DNA from: an uncultured Lactobacillus sp.
GTDB taxonomy: Bacteria > Bacillota > Bacilli > Lactobacillales > Lactobacillaceae
NCBI GenBank assembly: GCA_945281075.1
Contig: CALYQE010000001.1
Coordinates: forward strand, 1-31,255
Direction of reading: 5' to 3'
Length of the DNA stretch: 31,255 nt
Both the position numbers and the translations under genes were made by a program. The notes under the pieces are model-generated. The model did not search any database. It was not told the DNA's origin and worked only from the letters and a program-made list of their open reading frames with translations. Positions 15,333 to 23,361 of this stretch are shown here, piece after piece (position 1 is the first letter of the stretch; each line of letters opens with the position of its first letter).

Positions 15333-15971
15333 ATGAAGAACTTGGATCGTTTTTTTAATAAACTAGCCTGCGCTTTCATTATTGTTATTGCAGTTATTGG
15401 TTGCCTTGAACCTCTTGCCAACAATATTCTTACTAGTGTACCAAATCAAGTCGTTTATGCAAAAAAATCAAAGGTTCGGAATAAAAAAGTCACAGCATAC
15501 AGCAAAAATTTCAATGCCTCCCCAGTTTATAAATGGAGTTCTCCTACTGCTAGCGTTTACCTTAATCTTACCAACAAAAAATTGATTTCTGCCTCCAAAG
15601 AGGCGATAAGTGCATGGAATAACACTAACGCTTTTACTTTTACCGAGACGAACAATAAAAAAGATGCTAACATAGTTATTGATGAAGTTTACGATCAAGA
15701 TTGCAATTACGCTGGTTATACAACCTCTCATTATTATGTTAAATCTGGTGAGCTAGTTTTAGCTGAAACCAAGTTAAATACATATTACCTTGAAAATCAC
15801 TCGCCATATGATTACAGTCATGATCGGATTGTCAACACAGTTGAACATGAACTAGGTCACGCAATTGGTCTCAAACATGACAGCGGTGAATCAGTAATGT
15901 ACCCTACCGGGTCAATCTATTCAATTCAAAAAGACGACATTCAAGCTCTGAAAGATTTATATAACAATTAA
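15333..15971 (+). CDS. Secreted matrixin-type zinc metalloprotease (first copy)
   Basis: 212 aa. The N-terminus has a basic start, a hydrophobic core at 11-27 and a likely cleavage after VYA at 43, before KKSKVRNKK. The mature domain carries the metzincin zinc site HELGHAIGLKH (His172, Glu173, His176, Gly179, His182) followed by SVMYP, whose Met189 is the Met-turn. VYLNLTNKKLISASKEAISAWNN resembles the start of matrixin catalytic domains. No pro-domain with a Cys switch is visible. It is expected to act outside the cell. A paralogue lies 900 bp downstream, with a histidine phosphatase between. CGGAG precedes the ATG. Substrate unknown. Confidence 0.87.
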   Translation: MKNLDRFFNKLACAFIIVIAVIGCLEPLANNILTSVPNQVVYAKKSKVRNKKVTAYSKNFNASPVYKWSSPTASVYLNLTNKKLISASKEAISAWNNTNAFTFTETNNKKDANIVIDEVYDQDCNYAGYTTSHYYVKSGELVLAETKLNTYYLENHSPYDYSHDRIVNTVEHELGHAIGLKHDSGESVMYPTGSIYSIQKDDIQALKDLYNN

Positions 15972-15993
15972 TTATAAGAAATTGAGCTCATAA

Positions 15994-16638
15994 ATGAAAA
16001 GAATTTATATCATTCGGCACGGTCAAACCTATATTAACCGTTACAATAAAATGCAAGGCTGGTGTGACACGCCATTAACTCAAGCGGGACTTGATGGCGC
16101 TAAACAGGCTGGACAAGCATTAAAAAATATTCCATTTGATATTGCCCTTTCAAGTGATTTAAAAAGGGCAAGTGACACCTGTGAGATTATTATTCAGCAA
16201 AATTGTCGACAGGCTGAACTGCAACATCTTGCTAGCCCATTTTTCCGTGAACTATTTTACGGTTATTTTGAAGGCATGGATAGTGACATGGCTTGGCAAA
16301 TGATCGGAGGGCCTCACGGCTACCATAATCACTATGACCTCTTTAAAAATGAGTCGCTTGATACGGTTAAAGATTGGGTCAAAGAAGCAGATCCCTTCCA
16401 CGAAGCTGAAAATGCACAAGAATATTGGAACAGACTTAATCAGGGCTTTAAGCTAATCGAGCAGCTTGACGGTGCGGAAAATATTCTACTCGTTACCCAC
16501 GGTCTTACCATTCGCAGCATTGCTGCCAAATTTGGTGACTTTGATATTAGCGAAGGTCCGCGAAATGCTTCAATTACAATTTTAAACATGACCGCTCAAA
16601 CTAAAAAAGTTGTTTCCTATAACAAGATGGAAGTCTAA
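15994..16638 (+). CDS. Histidine phosphatase family protein
   Basis: 214 aa. IIRHGQTYINR gives Arg8 and the catalytic His9; SSDLKRASDTCEI carries the second Arg; FRELFYGYFEG the acid; LVTHGLTIRSIAAKFG the second His. It has the size and motifs of broad phosphatases and is clearly different from the copy at 7215-7817 (insertion AWQMIGGPHGYHNHYDLFKNESLDTVKDWVKEAD). No signal peptide, so it is cytoplasmic. It begins 22 bp after the first metalloprotease with only a weak GAG site, and ends in a strong terminator, so the two probably share a transcript. No functional link to the protease is evident. Confidence 0.87.
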   Translation: MKRIYIIRHGQTYINRYNKMQGWCDTPLTQAGLDGAKQAGQALKNIPFDIALSSDLKRASDTCEIIIQQNCRQAELQHLASPFFRELFYGYFEGMDSDMAWQMIGGPHGYHNHYDLFKNESLDTVKDWVKEADPFHEAENAQEYWNRLNQGFKLIEQLDGAENILLVTHGLTIRSIAAKFGDFDISEGPRNASITILNMTAQTKKVVSYNKMEV

Positions 16639-16671
16639 CAAATCAGGTCCGTTTTTCCAGCTCATTTTATC

Positions 16672-16711
16672 AAAACTCCATTTATTAAATAATGATAAAT
16701 GGAGTTTTTTT
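16672..16711 (+). terminator. Intrinsic terminator
   Basis: AACTCCATTTAT, loop, ATAAATGGAGTT followed by T-rich sequence, 34 bp past the phosphatase stop. Confidence 0.92.
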
Positions 16712-16792
16712 AGTTAGTGCTTTTTCACTCGTTATTTTAATTAAAAAGCTAATATCTTACTTCTGAATGTATCTATTTCGGCTTTTTATCGT

Positions 16793-16798
16793 TATAAT
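16793..16798 (+). promoter_or_regulatory. -10 box of the second matrixin gene
   Basis: A consensus TATAAT 73 bp before the ATG at 16871. No convincing -35 is present at normal spacing. The spacing to the gene is similar to that of the first copy (70 bp), which supports a common layout. Confidence 0.4.
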
Positions 16799-16870
16799 GG
16801 ATATTAAGTACCCTTAGCAAAAATAATAATAAAATGAAATGAATGGAAAAAATAAACTGAGTTAAAAGAA

Positions 16871-17464
16871 ATGAATAAAATTCACCGTTTAAGTATCAAA
16901 ATATTTTCTGCAGTGACATTATCTTTCGCCTTTGTTAGCTGTACCATCTCTTCTTCTCATCCGGGTTCACCGTTTATTCCTACACAGATCGCCTACGCTA
17001 AAAAGAAGACTGCACCTAGGCGCTGGAATAAACCCAAAGCTTTAGTCTATCTGCAGCTAGGTAAAGATGAAAACTTAATTGCTGCTACTAGTGATGCCAT
17101 TAGAGAATGGAATAAAACTAAAGCCTTTACTTTTATCATTACCAACAAAAAGAAAAAAGCGCAGATTGTCGTGGAGCTTTGGTACAGCACAGCAACCGAC
17201 TATACCGGCTACACTACTTGGTCCTATAACCTTAAAAACAATCGAATGCTGGCGGCAAAAATTTTTCTAAACCAATATTATTTAGAAAATTATACGGATC
17301 AACCAATGAGCTACGAGGATGGAGTCAAGGTTATTGAACATGAATTAGGCCATGCAATTGGTCTTAATCATCGAACAGACGTCCCGTCTATCATGGATCC
17401 AGAAAGCCAATATGCCATTCAGTCAGTCGACATTAAGACCGTTAAGAATATTTATCGTAAATAA
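16871..17464 (+). CDS. Secreted matrixin-type zinc metalloprotease (second copy)
   Basis: 197 aa, a paralogue of 15333-15971 with the same plan: signal peptide with core at 11-24 and likely cleavage after AYA at 43 (before KKKTAPRR), then VYLQLGKDENLIAATSDAIREWNKTKAFTF, and the zinc site HELGHAIGLNH (His157, Glu158, His161, Gly164, His167) with Met175 in PSIMDPE as the Met-turn. A Cys at 24 (FVSCT) loosely resembles a lipobox, but the AYA site is more convincing. The ribosome binding site is weak. It lacks the 15-residue segment that follows the signal in the first copy. The pair probably arose by local duplication. Substrate unknown. Confidence 0.85.
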   Translation: MNKIHRLSIKIFSAVTLSFAFVSCTISSSHPGSPFIPTQIAYAKKKTAPRRWNKPKALVYLQLGKDENLIAATSDAIREWNKTKAFTFIITNKKKKAQIVVELWYSTATDYTGYTTWSYNLKNNRMLAAKIFLNQYYLENYTDQPMSYEDGVKVIEHELGHAIGLNHRTDVPSIMDPESQYAIQSVDIKTVKNIYRK

Positions 17465-17693
17465 CCATAGCGTATGCAGTCAAATTAACCTCATGATCAT
17501 TATTTATTATAATCGCACTACAGTGCTGACTTCTCCATTATTTTTGGCTCTTTATCTCGTAGTTTGCCGGCGTTATTAATGTTAATCATTAGCTTTTTTA
17601 AAATGCTGTAAAAACAGTTGGAAGAACGCAAAAGTCAATTCAATTAGCTGGGATAATAAGCCCATTCAAGTTTGGAAGTATCAGTAACTAGTC

Positions 17694-18418
17694 ATGGCCA
17701 AAGCAAAATACTTAGAAGTTGTTCAAACAATCTATGTCAGAATTGAAAACGGAACCTATAAGTGCAGGTGCGGCTCTGCCTAATCAAGTGAAGTTAGCCG
17801 ATGAATTGGGCGTCAACCGGCTAACTGTTAAAAAGGCGCTCGACGGTTTAGAAAGATGAGGTCTTATTTATAAGCAATCCGGCCTAGGCATTTTCGTTTC
17901 AAATAAACTGCCGATCCGCAGCGAAGTCGATTCGCCCACTAATTTATTTACCGGACTTAAAAAACCGTTGAAACTGATAATATTAAAAGCAAAATTATCA
18001 GTTTTTCCGTTGACTTTCCCAGTAAAAAAATTCAAACTTACCTTAATTTAAGCGCAAACGAACCAGTTTATAAAATTTTTCGTCTAAGAATCGTTGATGA
18101 TCAGCCTTTAACGCTTGAACGGACCTATAATCCCGGTTGCACTCGTTCCAGGTTTAGATGAGGATATATTGCATTCCTCAATCTATCACTACCATGCATC
18201 ATCACTTGAAGTTAAAATTTGGGCGTGCATACCGCAAAATTAAAGCAAGTAAATCCGATCAATATGATCAAAAACACCTGCTCGCCAAAAAAGATGACCC
18301 AATGTTGGAATTAGAACAGCTAATTTGGTTGAACAATGGTAAAACGGTTGAGTATTCAACTAGCCAGAACCGGTATGATCAAAGAAACTACCCTATCGTT
18401 GAAAACTTTCGGTTTTAA
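17694..18418 (+). pseudogene. Decayed GntR-family (HTH plus UTRA) regulator
   Basis: Joining frames gives a recognisable GntR/UTRA repressor: MAKAKYLEVVQTIYVRIENG, then after a frameshift near 17765 AALPNQVKLADELGVNRLTVKKALDGLER, an in-frame TGA near 17857, GLIYKQSGLGIFVSNK, another frameshift near 17967, IISFSVDFPSKKI...YKIFRLRIVDDQPLTLER, another near 18135 and a last near 18200, before EQLIWLNNGKTVEYSTSQNRYD and the TAA at 18416-18418. The signature LADELGVNRLTVKKAL is the winged helix. With at least four frameshifts and a stop it cannot be functional. Its former targets are unknown; sugar-utilisation genes are usual for UTRA members. A promoter-like TTAACC-17-TATAAT lies at 17485-17513. 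Confidence 0.85.
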
Positions 18419-18431
18419 CGAACTTTTGCAT

Positions 18432-18477
18432 AATCAAAAAAGAAGAGACTGCTTTTGCGTCTCTTCTTTTTTTGATT
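18432..18477. terminator. Strong bidirectional terminator
   Basis: AATCAAAAAAGAAGAGAC, a 9-bp loop and GTCTCTTCTTTTTTTGATT. It ends the liv operon on the minus strand and would also stop transcripts through the GntR pseudogene. Confidence 0.92.
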
Positions 18478-18487
18478 GCAGCTTGCT

Positions 18488-19198
18488 TTAGCCGCCAAAA
18501 TAAACCTTTTGGACTTCTGGATCGGCCAAGAGCTCCTTACCTGAACCGGTAAGCTGCACTTTACCCGTAGCCAGAACGTAGCCCCGATCGGCAATTGACA
18601 AGGCCTGCTTGGCATTCTGCTCGATTAATAAAATGGTCGTGCCTTTTTTATTCAGTTCCTTGATAATGCTAAAAATTTCCTGAATATACAGGGGCGATAA
18701 CCCCATCGAAGGCTCATCCAGTAAAAGCAGCTTGGGCTTGGCCATTAGCGCGCGCCCAATCGCTAACATTTGCTGCTCACCGCCAGACAAGGTTGCCGCA
18801 TCCTGATTTCGCCGCTTCTTCAAAATAGGAAAACGAGCAAAGATTTCCTGGTAAGTTTTGGCTGTTTCTGCATTATTTTTTTGCAAAAAGGCCCCCATCT
18901 GCAAGTTTTCCATGACGGTTAGCCCAGAAAAAATGTGTCGCCCCTCCGGAACTTGTGAAATCCCTTCCTGCACAATCTGCGGTGCTTTTTTGCGAGTCAA
19001 ATCTTCGTTGCGGTAAACAATTTTACCTTCTTTGGGCTTTAACAAGCCAGAAATTGTTTTAACAATCGTCGACTTGCCGGCACCATTAGCACCAATTAGG
19101 GTCACGATTTCACCTTCGTTAATCTCGAAGCTGACCCCTTTTACTGCCTGAATGACGCCATAATTAACAGATAAGTCCTGTACTTCTAGCATTGCCAT
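18488..19198 (-). CDS. livF: Branched-chain amino-acid ABC transporter ATPase LivF
   Basis: 236 aa. Walker A GANGAGKST at 36-44, signature LSGGEQQML at 136-144, Walker B LLLLDEPSMGLSP, H-loop LIEQNAKQAL. The SxxQVPEGRHIFSGLTVMENL segment is the LivF hallmark. It forms a heterodimer with LivG under the LivH/LivM channel and drives uptake of Leu, Ile and Val. The start ATG follows the livG stop with no gap, and the GGGAGGG within the end of livG serves as its ribosome binding site. It is the last gene of the operon, with a terminator 11-56 bp after the stop. Confidence 0.93.
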   Translation of the reverse strand: MAMLEVQDLSVNYGVIQAVKGVSFEINEGEIVTLIGANGAGKSTIVKTISGLLKPKEGKIVYRNEDLTRKKAPQIVQEGISQVPEGRHIFSGLTVMENLQMGAFLQKNNAETAKTYQEIFARFPILKKRRNQDAATLSGGEQQMLAIGRALMAKPKLLLLDEPSMGLSPLYIQEIFSIIKELNKKGTTILLIEQNAKQALSIADRGYVLATGKVQLTGSGKELLADPEVQKVYFGG

Positions 19199-19981
19199 CT
19201 AATCTTCACCCTCCCCTAAGTATGCTTCGATCACCTTCGGGTTTGATCTAATCTCATCCGGCGTACCCGTTGCCAGTAACTCACCTTGATCAAGCACATA
19301 AATTCGCTCCGCCAAGTTCATGACTAGCGACATATCGTGTTCAATCAATAAAACGGTAATTTGAAATTCTTTTTGCACGCGTTTAATTAAATTGGTTAAA
19401 TCGGTTGTTTCTTCAGGGTTCATGCCAGCTGCAGGTTCATCTAAGAATAAAATCTGGGGTTTAGTCGCTAAAGCACGCACAATTTCCAGACGGCGCTGAG
19501 TGCCGTAAGGCAAATTCTTGGCCAGTGTCTGTTCATAGTCGGTCAAATCAAAGATCTCAAGCAGCTTTTCAGCTGCAATTCTCATTTCTTTTTCCGTTTG
19601 ATAGTAACTTGGCAACCGCAAAATTGTGGTCAAAAAGCCCTCGCGATATTCATTAGTCATCGCGGTCAAAACATTATCCATGACCGTCAGGTCTTTGAAT
19701 AAACGGATATTTTGGAAAGTCCGCGATAAACCTAAGTCCGCAATTTGCACAGCACTTTTATGCGTTAAATCATATGTTTGCTGGTCGACTTGTAAATCAA
19801 TTTTGCCGCTGGTGACCTGAACCATCCCGGTTAAAAGATTAAATAAAGTCGTTTTGCCGGCACCGTTAGGACCAATCAGAGCAACCAGCTCATGCTGATC
19901 TAAGTAGAGTGACACGTCATTGACCGCCGTTAAGCCGCCAAACTTGCGCACTACATGCTCAACTTGCAATAAATGCTCCAT
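19199..19981 (-). CDS. livG: Branched-chain amino-acid ABC transporter ATPase LivG
   Basis: 260 aa. Walker A GPNGAGKTT at 37-45; the LivG-type signature LPYGTQRRLEIVRAL replaces the canonical LSGGQ; Walker B ILFLDEPAAGMNP, H-loop LIEHDMSLVM; LGLSRTFQNIRLFKDLTVMDNV is also typical of LivG. The C-terminal LYxGTPDEIRSNPKVIEAYLGE ending is the family's usual one. It pairs with LivF to energise the transporter. It starts 3 bp after livM, with AAGGGG upstream. Membrane-associated in the cytoplasm. No missing residues. Confidence 0.93.
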   Translation of the reverse strand: MEHLLQVEHVVRKFGGLTAVNDVSLYLDQHELVALIGPNGAGKTTLFNLLTGMVQVTSGKIDLQVDQQTYDLTHKSAVQIADLGLSRTFQNIRLFKDLTVMDNVLTAMTNEYREGFLTTILRLPSYYQTEKEMRIAAEKLLEIFDLTDYEQTLAKNLPYGTQRRLEIVRALATKPQILFLDEPAAGMNPEETTDLTNLIKRVQKEFQITVLLIEHDMSLVMNLAERIYVLDQGELLATGTPDEIRSNPKVIEAYLGEGED

Positions 19982-19984
19982 GCC

Positions 19985-20941
19985 TTAGCCCCTTTCTTTC
20001 TTACTAAAATGATTGGTAATTCTTTTTAGGGAGAATTCCCAATTGCCCAAAAGACCTGACGGCTTAAACAGCATAATCAAGATTAACGCAATTGCGTATA
20101 TTACCATTCGCAATGAACCAAAGTTCTGCAAAACCGTATCCAAGATCCCTAAAACGGTCGCTGCGAGAAATGTTCCTGTCATGCTGCCAACGCCGCCAAG
20201 AACAACAATTACCAGAATTGAGATTGACTCCATAATGCCAAAATTCGAAGGAGAAATAGTCTGAATGTATGAAGCACTCAAACTGCCGGCAATGGCTGCG
20301 GTAGCGCCACCGATCACAAAAGCTGCTAATTTCCACTTAGTCGTGTTAATGCCCATTGCTTCGGCGGCAATTTCGTCTTCACGCACAGCCTTAATTGCAC
20401 GTCCATCACGTGAACGAATCAAGTTCAAGATCACAATCGTCGTCAGACAAACCAAAATATAAACGGTCGGCCATGAGCAAAGCTGCGGAATGTTGAACAT
20501 TCCTGCTGATCCACCGGTGATTTTCAAATTATTAATGACATTACGGATAATTTCCGCTGCGCCTAAGGTGGCAATAGCAAAATAATCGCCCTTTAGCCGA
20601 ATAAATGTTGCTGTACCAATAATCGTAGCTAATAAAATCGCGATCGCCATGCCCACCAAGACTGACACGATAAAACCAAGTTCGCTGCTCATGTGTTGGG
20701 TGATGATTGCCGTTGCATATGCACCAATTGCCATAAAGCCAGCATGCCCTAACGAAAACTGCCCGCTAAATCCAATAATTAAATTCAGTCCACTGGCCAA
20801 GATGATATTGATCCCGATGGTGACCAACATGTTTTCGATAAAATCGTCAATTACCCCGATCATGATCAAAGTATTAATGAGGTAAAAACCGCCAACCATC
20901 AAGACGAGCCAAGACAAAATGTATTTCCAATTTGCTTTCAT
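19985..20941 (-). CDS. livM: Branched-chain amino-acid ABC transporter permease LivM
   Basis: 318 aa, hydrophobic throughout, with about eight to ten membrane segments starting at WKYILSWLVLMVGGFYLINTLIM. The diagnostic LSLGHAGFMAIGAYATA block appears as FSLGHAGFMAIGAYATAI, and the EAA-like loop with ATWKAxAFxIGGxxAxxAGSLxAxY appears as TTKWKLAAFVIGGATAAIAGSL. It forms the membrane channel together with LivH. AGGTGG precedes the ATG. It begins 8 bp after livH and is codirectional and probably cotranscribed with livJHGF. Confidence 0.93.
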   Translation of the reverse strand: MKANWKYILSWLVLMVGGFYLINTLIMIGVIDDFIENMLVTIGINIILASGLNLIIGFSGQFSLGHAGFMAIGAYATAIITQHMSSELGFIVSVLVGMAIAILLATIIGTATFIRLKGDYFAIATLGAAEIIRNVINNLKITGGSAGMFNIPQLCSWPTVYILVCLTTIVILNLIRSRDGRAIKAVREDEIAAEAMGINTTKWKLAAFVIGGATAAIAGSLSASYIQTISPSNFGIMESISILVIVVLGGVGSMTGTFLAATVLGILDTVLQNFGSLRMVIYAIALILIMLFKPSGLLGNWEFSLKRITNHFSKKERG

Positions 20942-20949
20942 TTTGCCAC

Positions 20950-21828
20950 CTAAACCTTTTCCTTAGCATTTTTGCCAAAAATACCAGCTGGTAAGAAGAG
21001 CAAAATAACAATTAACACGAAGTAGACAACCGCATCTTTGTATGACGACAAGCCAATCGATTGGAAAAAGGTTTCCAAAAAGCCGATTAAAAAGCCACCA
21101 AGCGATGCCCCTGGAACAGAGCCAATACCACCTAAAACTGCGGCAACAAAGGCTTTAATTCCCGGTGTCATCCCCATCAACGGGTCAATTTGGTTATAGT
21201 ACATGCCGATCAAAACACCGGCTGCACCCGCCAAGGCCGATCCTAGAGCAAAGGTAAAGGAAATAGTATGGTTAACATTAACGCCGACTAATTCAGCCGC
21301 ATCGGGATCAACGGAAACCGCCCGCATCGCACGCCCCATCTTCGTCTTTTTGATAATCAGCTGCAACAAAATCATTAAGATCAAGGCTGTGGCTAAAATT
21401 AATACTTGAATATTTGAAATAATAATATCGCCAATGTGATAGTTAACTTGCTCAATAATCTGCGGAAAACTACGTGCATTTGAGCCTACTAAATATGACA
21501 TCCCGTTTTCCAGTAAAAACGAAACACCAATAGCCGTAATTAAGACAGCGATCCGTGGTGATTTACGTAAAGGCCGGTAGGCAAAATACTCAATTACCAC
21601 GCCAGCAATCGCACTGACAATCATTGCCGACAATAAAGCCGTAATAAAATTAAAATGCCATAAGCTAATTGCATAATATGCAAAAAATGCACCAAGCATA
21701 TAAATGTCGCCGTGAGCAAAATTAATTAACTTAATAATGCCATAAACCATGCTGTAGCCTAGCGCCAATAAGGCGTAGATCGAGCCTAGCGACAACGCAT
21801 TAATGATTTGCTGTAAGACTATTTGCAA
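20950..21828 (-). CDS. livH: Branched-chain amino-acid ABC transporter permease LivH
   Basis: 292 aa, membrane protein with about eight hydrophobic segments. NALSLGSIYALLALGYSMVYGIIKLINFAHGDIYMLGAF is the LivH hallmark (LGYTMVYG..INFAHG), and GAALGGFLIGFLE-type sequence near the end (PGASLGGFLIGFLETFFQ) confirms it. It starts with TTG at 21828, a choice supported by AAAGGAGCG at the right distance and the lack of a nearby ATG. It lies 48 bp after livJ. With LivM it forms the transmembrane pore for Leu/Ile/Val. Confidence 0.93.
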   Translation of the reverse strand: MQIVLQQIINALSLGSIYALLALGYSMVYGIIKLINFAHGDIYMLGAFFAYYAISLWHFNFITALLSAMIVSAIAGVVIEYFAYRPLRKSPRIAVLITAIGVSFLLENGMSYLVGSNARSFPQIIEQVNYHIGDIIISNIQVLILATALILMILLQLIIKKTKMGRAMRAVSVDPDAAELVGVNVNHTISFTFALGSALAGAAGVLIGMYYNQIDPLMGMTPGIKAFVAAVLGGIGSVPGASLGGFLIGFLETFFQSIGLSSYKDAVVYFVLIVILLFLPAGIFGKNAKEKV

Positions 21829-21876
21829 ATTGATCGCTCCTTTATTTTATGAATTCGCTAACTATTCTTGTTTGAA

Positions 21877-23076
21877 CTATTCAACCTTAAAGGAATTACT
21901 AATTTTGCCATTGGTAATCTCCTCAATCACAATCGCTTCGTCTGGGTTGTGGTGTTTGTCGATTGTCATTTCACCAGTTACGCCTTTAAAGCCAGTTAAC
22001 TTAGCTAAACCAGCGGCAATCTTAGTTGAATCATCGGATTTTTCGTCTTCAATTGCTTGCTTAACCATATAAACGGAATCATAAGCTAATGCGGCAAAGG
22101 CAGGTGCGTCTGCATGATAACGTTCTTTGAATGATTTCAAAAATTTAGCAGAAAATGTTTCTTTGGCAGCAACGCGAGTTGAAAACGGTGTGGTATAAAA
22201 GATTTTAGTTGCATTGTTGGCACCAGCAATCTGGACTAATTTTGAGTCACACATACCGTCGCCGCCAACGATTGGAGCCTTAATCCCCATTTGACGGGCT
22301 TGCTTGATGATTAAACCAATTTCTGTGTAGTACCCTGGCACATATATTACGTCGGCATTTTTAGATTTAAACGAAGTTAGAACTGCATTAAAGTCCTTAT
22401 CACCAGCCGAATAGGTTTGGCTATCAACAATTTTGCCTTTGAAAGTCTTCTTAAACGCCTTAGCTAAGCCTGTACCATAATCACTAGAGTTGTCAGCATA
22501 AATTGCTACCCGCTTTGCCTTCAGCTTGTCCATGACAAACTTGGCTGCACTTTCACCCTGAATATTGTTTTGGAAACATGCACGGAAAACGTATTTCTGC
22601 ACCTTGCCGTCTTTTTGCAAAGTGAAGTTTGGATCAGTTGCCGAAGGGCTAACGAAAGGTACAGCTGCCTTGGTAATGTTTGGAATTTGTGCTGTTCCCG
22701 CATTAGTAGTAGCAGGCCCCACGATTGCCGCTACCTTGTCCTTGGTTGCCAATTGTGCTGCAACAGATGCTGAAGTCGCTGTCGAAGACTTATTATCGCG
22801 GATAATCAGCTTAATCTTCTTTTTATGACCATTGACATCAATTCCGCCAGCCTTGTTGATCTCATCTGCAGCCAACTGGATACCTTGCTTTTCAGCATTA
22901 CCGTAACCGGCTACCGCACCTGAAAGCTCCAGATTAACCCCAATTTTGACGATATTCTTGTCCTGCTTGGTACCGGCATTATTGCCGCCATTTTTGGCCA
23001 CTGAACAGCCCGCCAGCATCAGCGCCGCGGCGCCCGCTGTAAAAATATTCACTACCTTTTTTGTGATTTTCATCAT
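21877..23076 (-). CDS. livJ: Branched-chain amino-acid-binding lipoprotein LivJ/LivK
   Basis: 399 aa. The signal peptide ends in a lipobox LMLAGC with the lipidated Cys at residue 24, so the protein is anchored to the outer face of the membrane. A Ser/Asn/Gly-rich linker follows. The binding fold is of the periplasmic type I group: KIGVNLELSGAVAGYGNAEKQGIQLAADEINKAGG, then VAAIVGPATTNAGTAQIPNI, SPSATDPNF and YADNSSDYGTGLAKAFKKTF. It captures branched-chain amino acids and hands them to LivHM. ATG at 23076 is followed by a second ATG at 23073; AAGGAG favours the second, a trivial difference. It is the first gene of the operon, downstream of the attenuator. Confidence 0.92.
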   Translation of the reverse strand: MMKITKKVVNIFTAGAAALMLAGCSVAKNGGNNAGTKQDKNIVKIGVNLELSGAVAGYGNAEKQGIQLAADEINKAGGIDVNGHKKKIKLIIRDNKSSTATSASVAAQLATKDKVAAIVGPATTNAGTAQIPNITKAAVPFVSPSATDPNFTLQKDGKVQKYVFRACFQNNIQGESAAKFVMDKLKAKRVAIYADNSSDYGTGLAKAFKKTFKGKIVDSQTYSAGDKDFNAVLTSFKSKNADVIYVPGYYTEIGLIIKQARQMGIKAPIVGGDGMCDSKLVQIAGANNATKIFYTTPFSTRVAAKETFSAKFLKSFKERYHADAPAFAALAYDSVYMVKQAIEDEKSDDSTKIAAGLAKLTGFKGVTGEMTIDKHHNPDEAIVIEEITNGKISNSFKVE

Positions 23077-23100
23077 TTTCTCCTTTGTTTTTCAATCAAA

Positions 23101-23128
23101 AACCTCATTCAACTTAATGAATGAGGTT
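23101..23128 (-). terminator. Intrinsic terminator (attenuator) in the liv leader
   Basis: On the minus strand AACCTCATTC (23119-23128), loop ATTAAGTT, GAATGAGGTT (23101-23110), then TTTTGATTG. A ten-base perfect stem with a run of five T, placed 25 bp before livJ and inside the operon's own leader. Confidence 0.85.
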
Positions 23129-23216
23129 TAAGTTAATCAAGCCCCATTCATCAAGACGTAAACAAGGGCTTAACTTGTGCAAATCACCATCAGCAATTTG
23201 TTTTTGCTAAGTCCTT
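23101..23216 (-). promoter_or_regulatory. Mutually exclusive RNA structures of a probable ribosome-mediated attenuator
   Basis: In transcript order: A AAGGACTTAG (23216-23207, end of the leader ORF), B AAGTTAAGCCCTT (23176-23164), C GAATGGGGCTTGATTAACTT (23149-23130), D AACCTCATTC (23128-23119), E GAATGAGGTT (23110-23101). A pairs with B (one A-C mismatch, one G-U). B pairs with C (GGGCTT and AACTT with an internal bulge). C pairs with D (GAATGGGG against CCTCATTC, one G-U). D pairs with E to form the terminator. A ribosome reaching the stop codon would cover A, leaving B:C and D:E (off). A ribosome stalled on the Ile/Leu codons would leave A:B and C:D (on). This is read from the sequence and not tested. 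Confidence 0.7.
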
Positions 23217-23296
23217 CTCGACAACAAGGCAATAATAATTTTTTGAGTATTGGTCATTTTAACTTGCGCTTTTCGGCAACCATATTTAGTTTTCAT
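23207..23296 (-). CDS. 29-aa leader peptide with Ile-Ile-Ile-Ala-Leu-Leu
   Basis: ATG at 23296 with GGGAGG eight bases upstream, 29 codons, TAG at 23207. The peptide is MKTKYGCRKAQVKMTNTQ then KIIIALLSRRT. Codons 20-22 are ATT ATT ATT and codons 24-25 are TTG TTG, so five of six consecutive codons call for branched-chain amino acids, directly before a branched-chain transporter operon. The strong ribosome binding site, consensus promoter and downstream attenuator hairpins argue that it is translated as a sensor of charged tRNA. The product itself is probably non-functional. It is short, so random occurrence cannot be excluded on the peptide alone; the combination makes it convincing. Confidence 0.78.
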   Translation of the reverse strand: MKTKYGCRKAQVKMTNTQKIIIALLSRRT

Positions 23297-23332
23297 TAAA
23301 ATGACCTCCCAAAATTTAATTTAATACTTAGA

Positions 23333-23361
23333 ATTATAAGCATCTGCTTTTTAAGTGTCAA
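23333..23361 (-). promoter_or_regulatory. Consensus promoter of the liv operon
   Basis: On the minus strand TTGACA (23356-23361), exactly 17 bp, TATAAT (23333-23338). Both boxes are perfect. The start, near 23326, gives a 30-nt lead-in to the leader ORF and about 250 nt to livJ. A perfect promoter with downstream attenuation is a logical pairing. Confidence 0.9.

Noticed and set aside
20013..20885. Several open frames opposite livM and other real genes
   Set aside because: They are antisense to genes with clear family motifs, have no ribosome binding sites, and arise from codon composition.
23077..23330. T-box riboswitch upstream of livJ
   Set aside because: No T-box core (the conserved TGGnACCGCG element) or specifier stem is visible; the leader is better explained by the leader-peptide switch.
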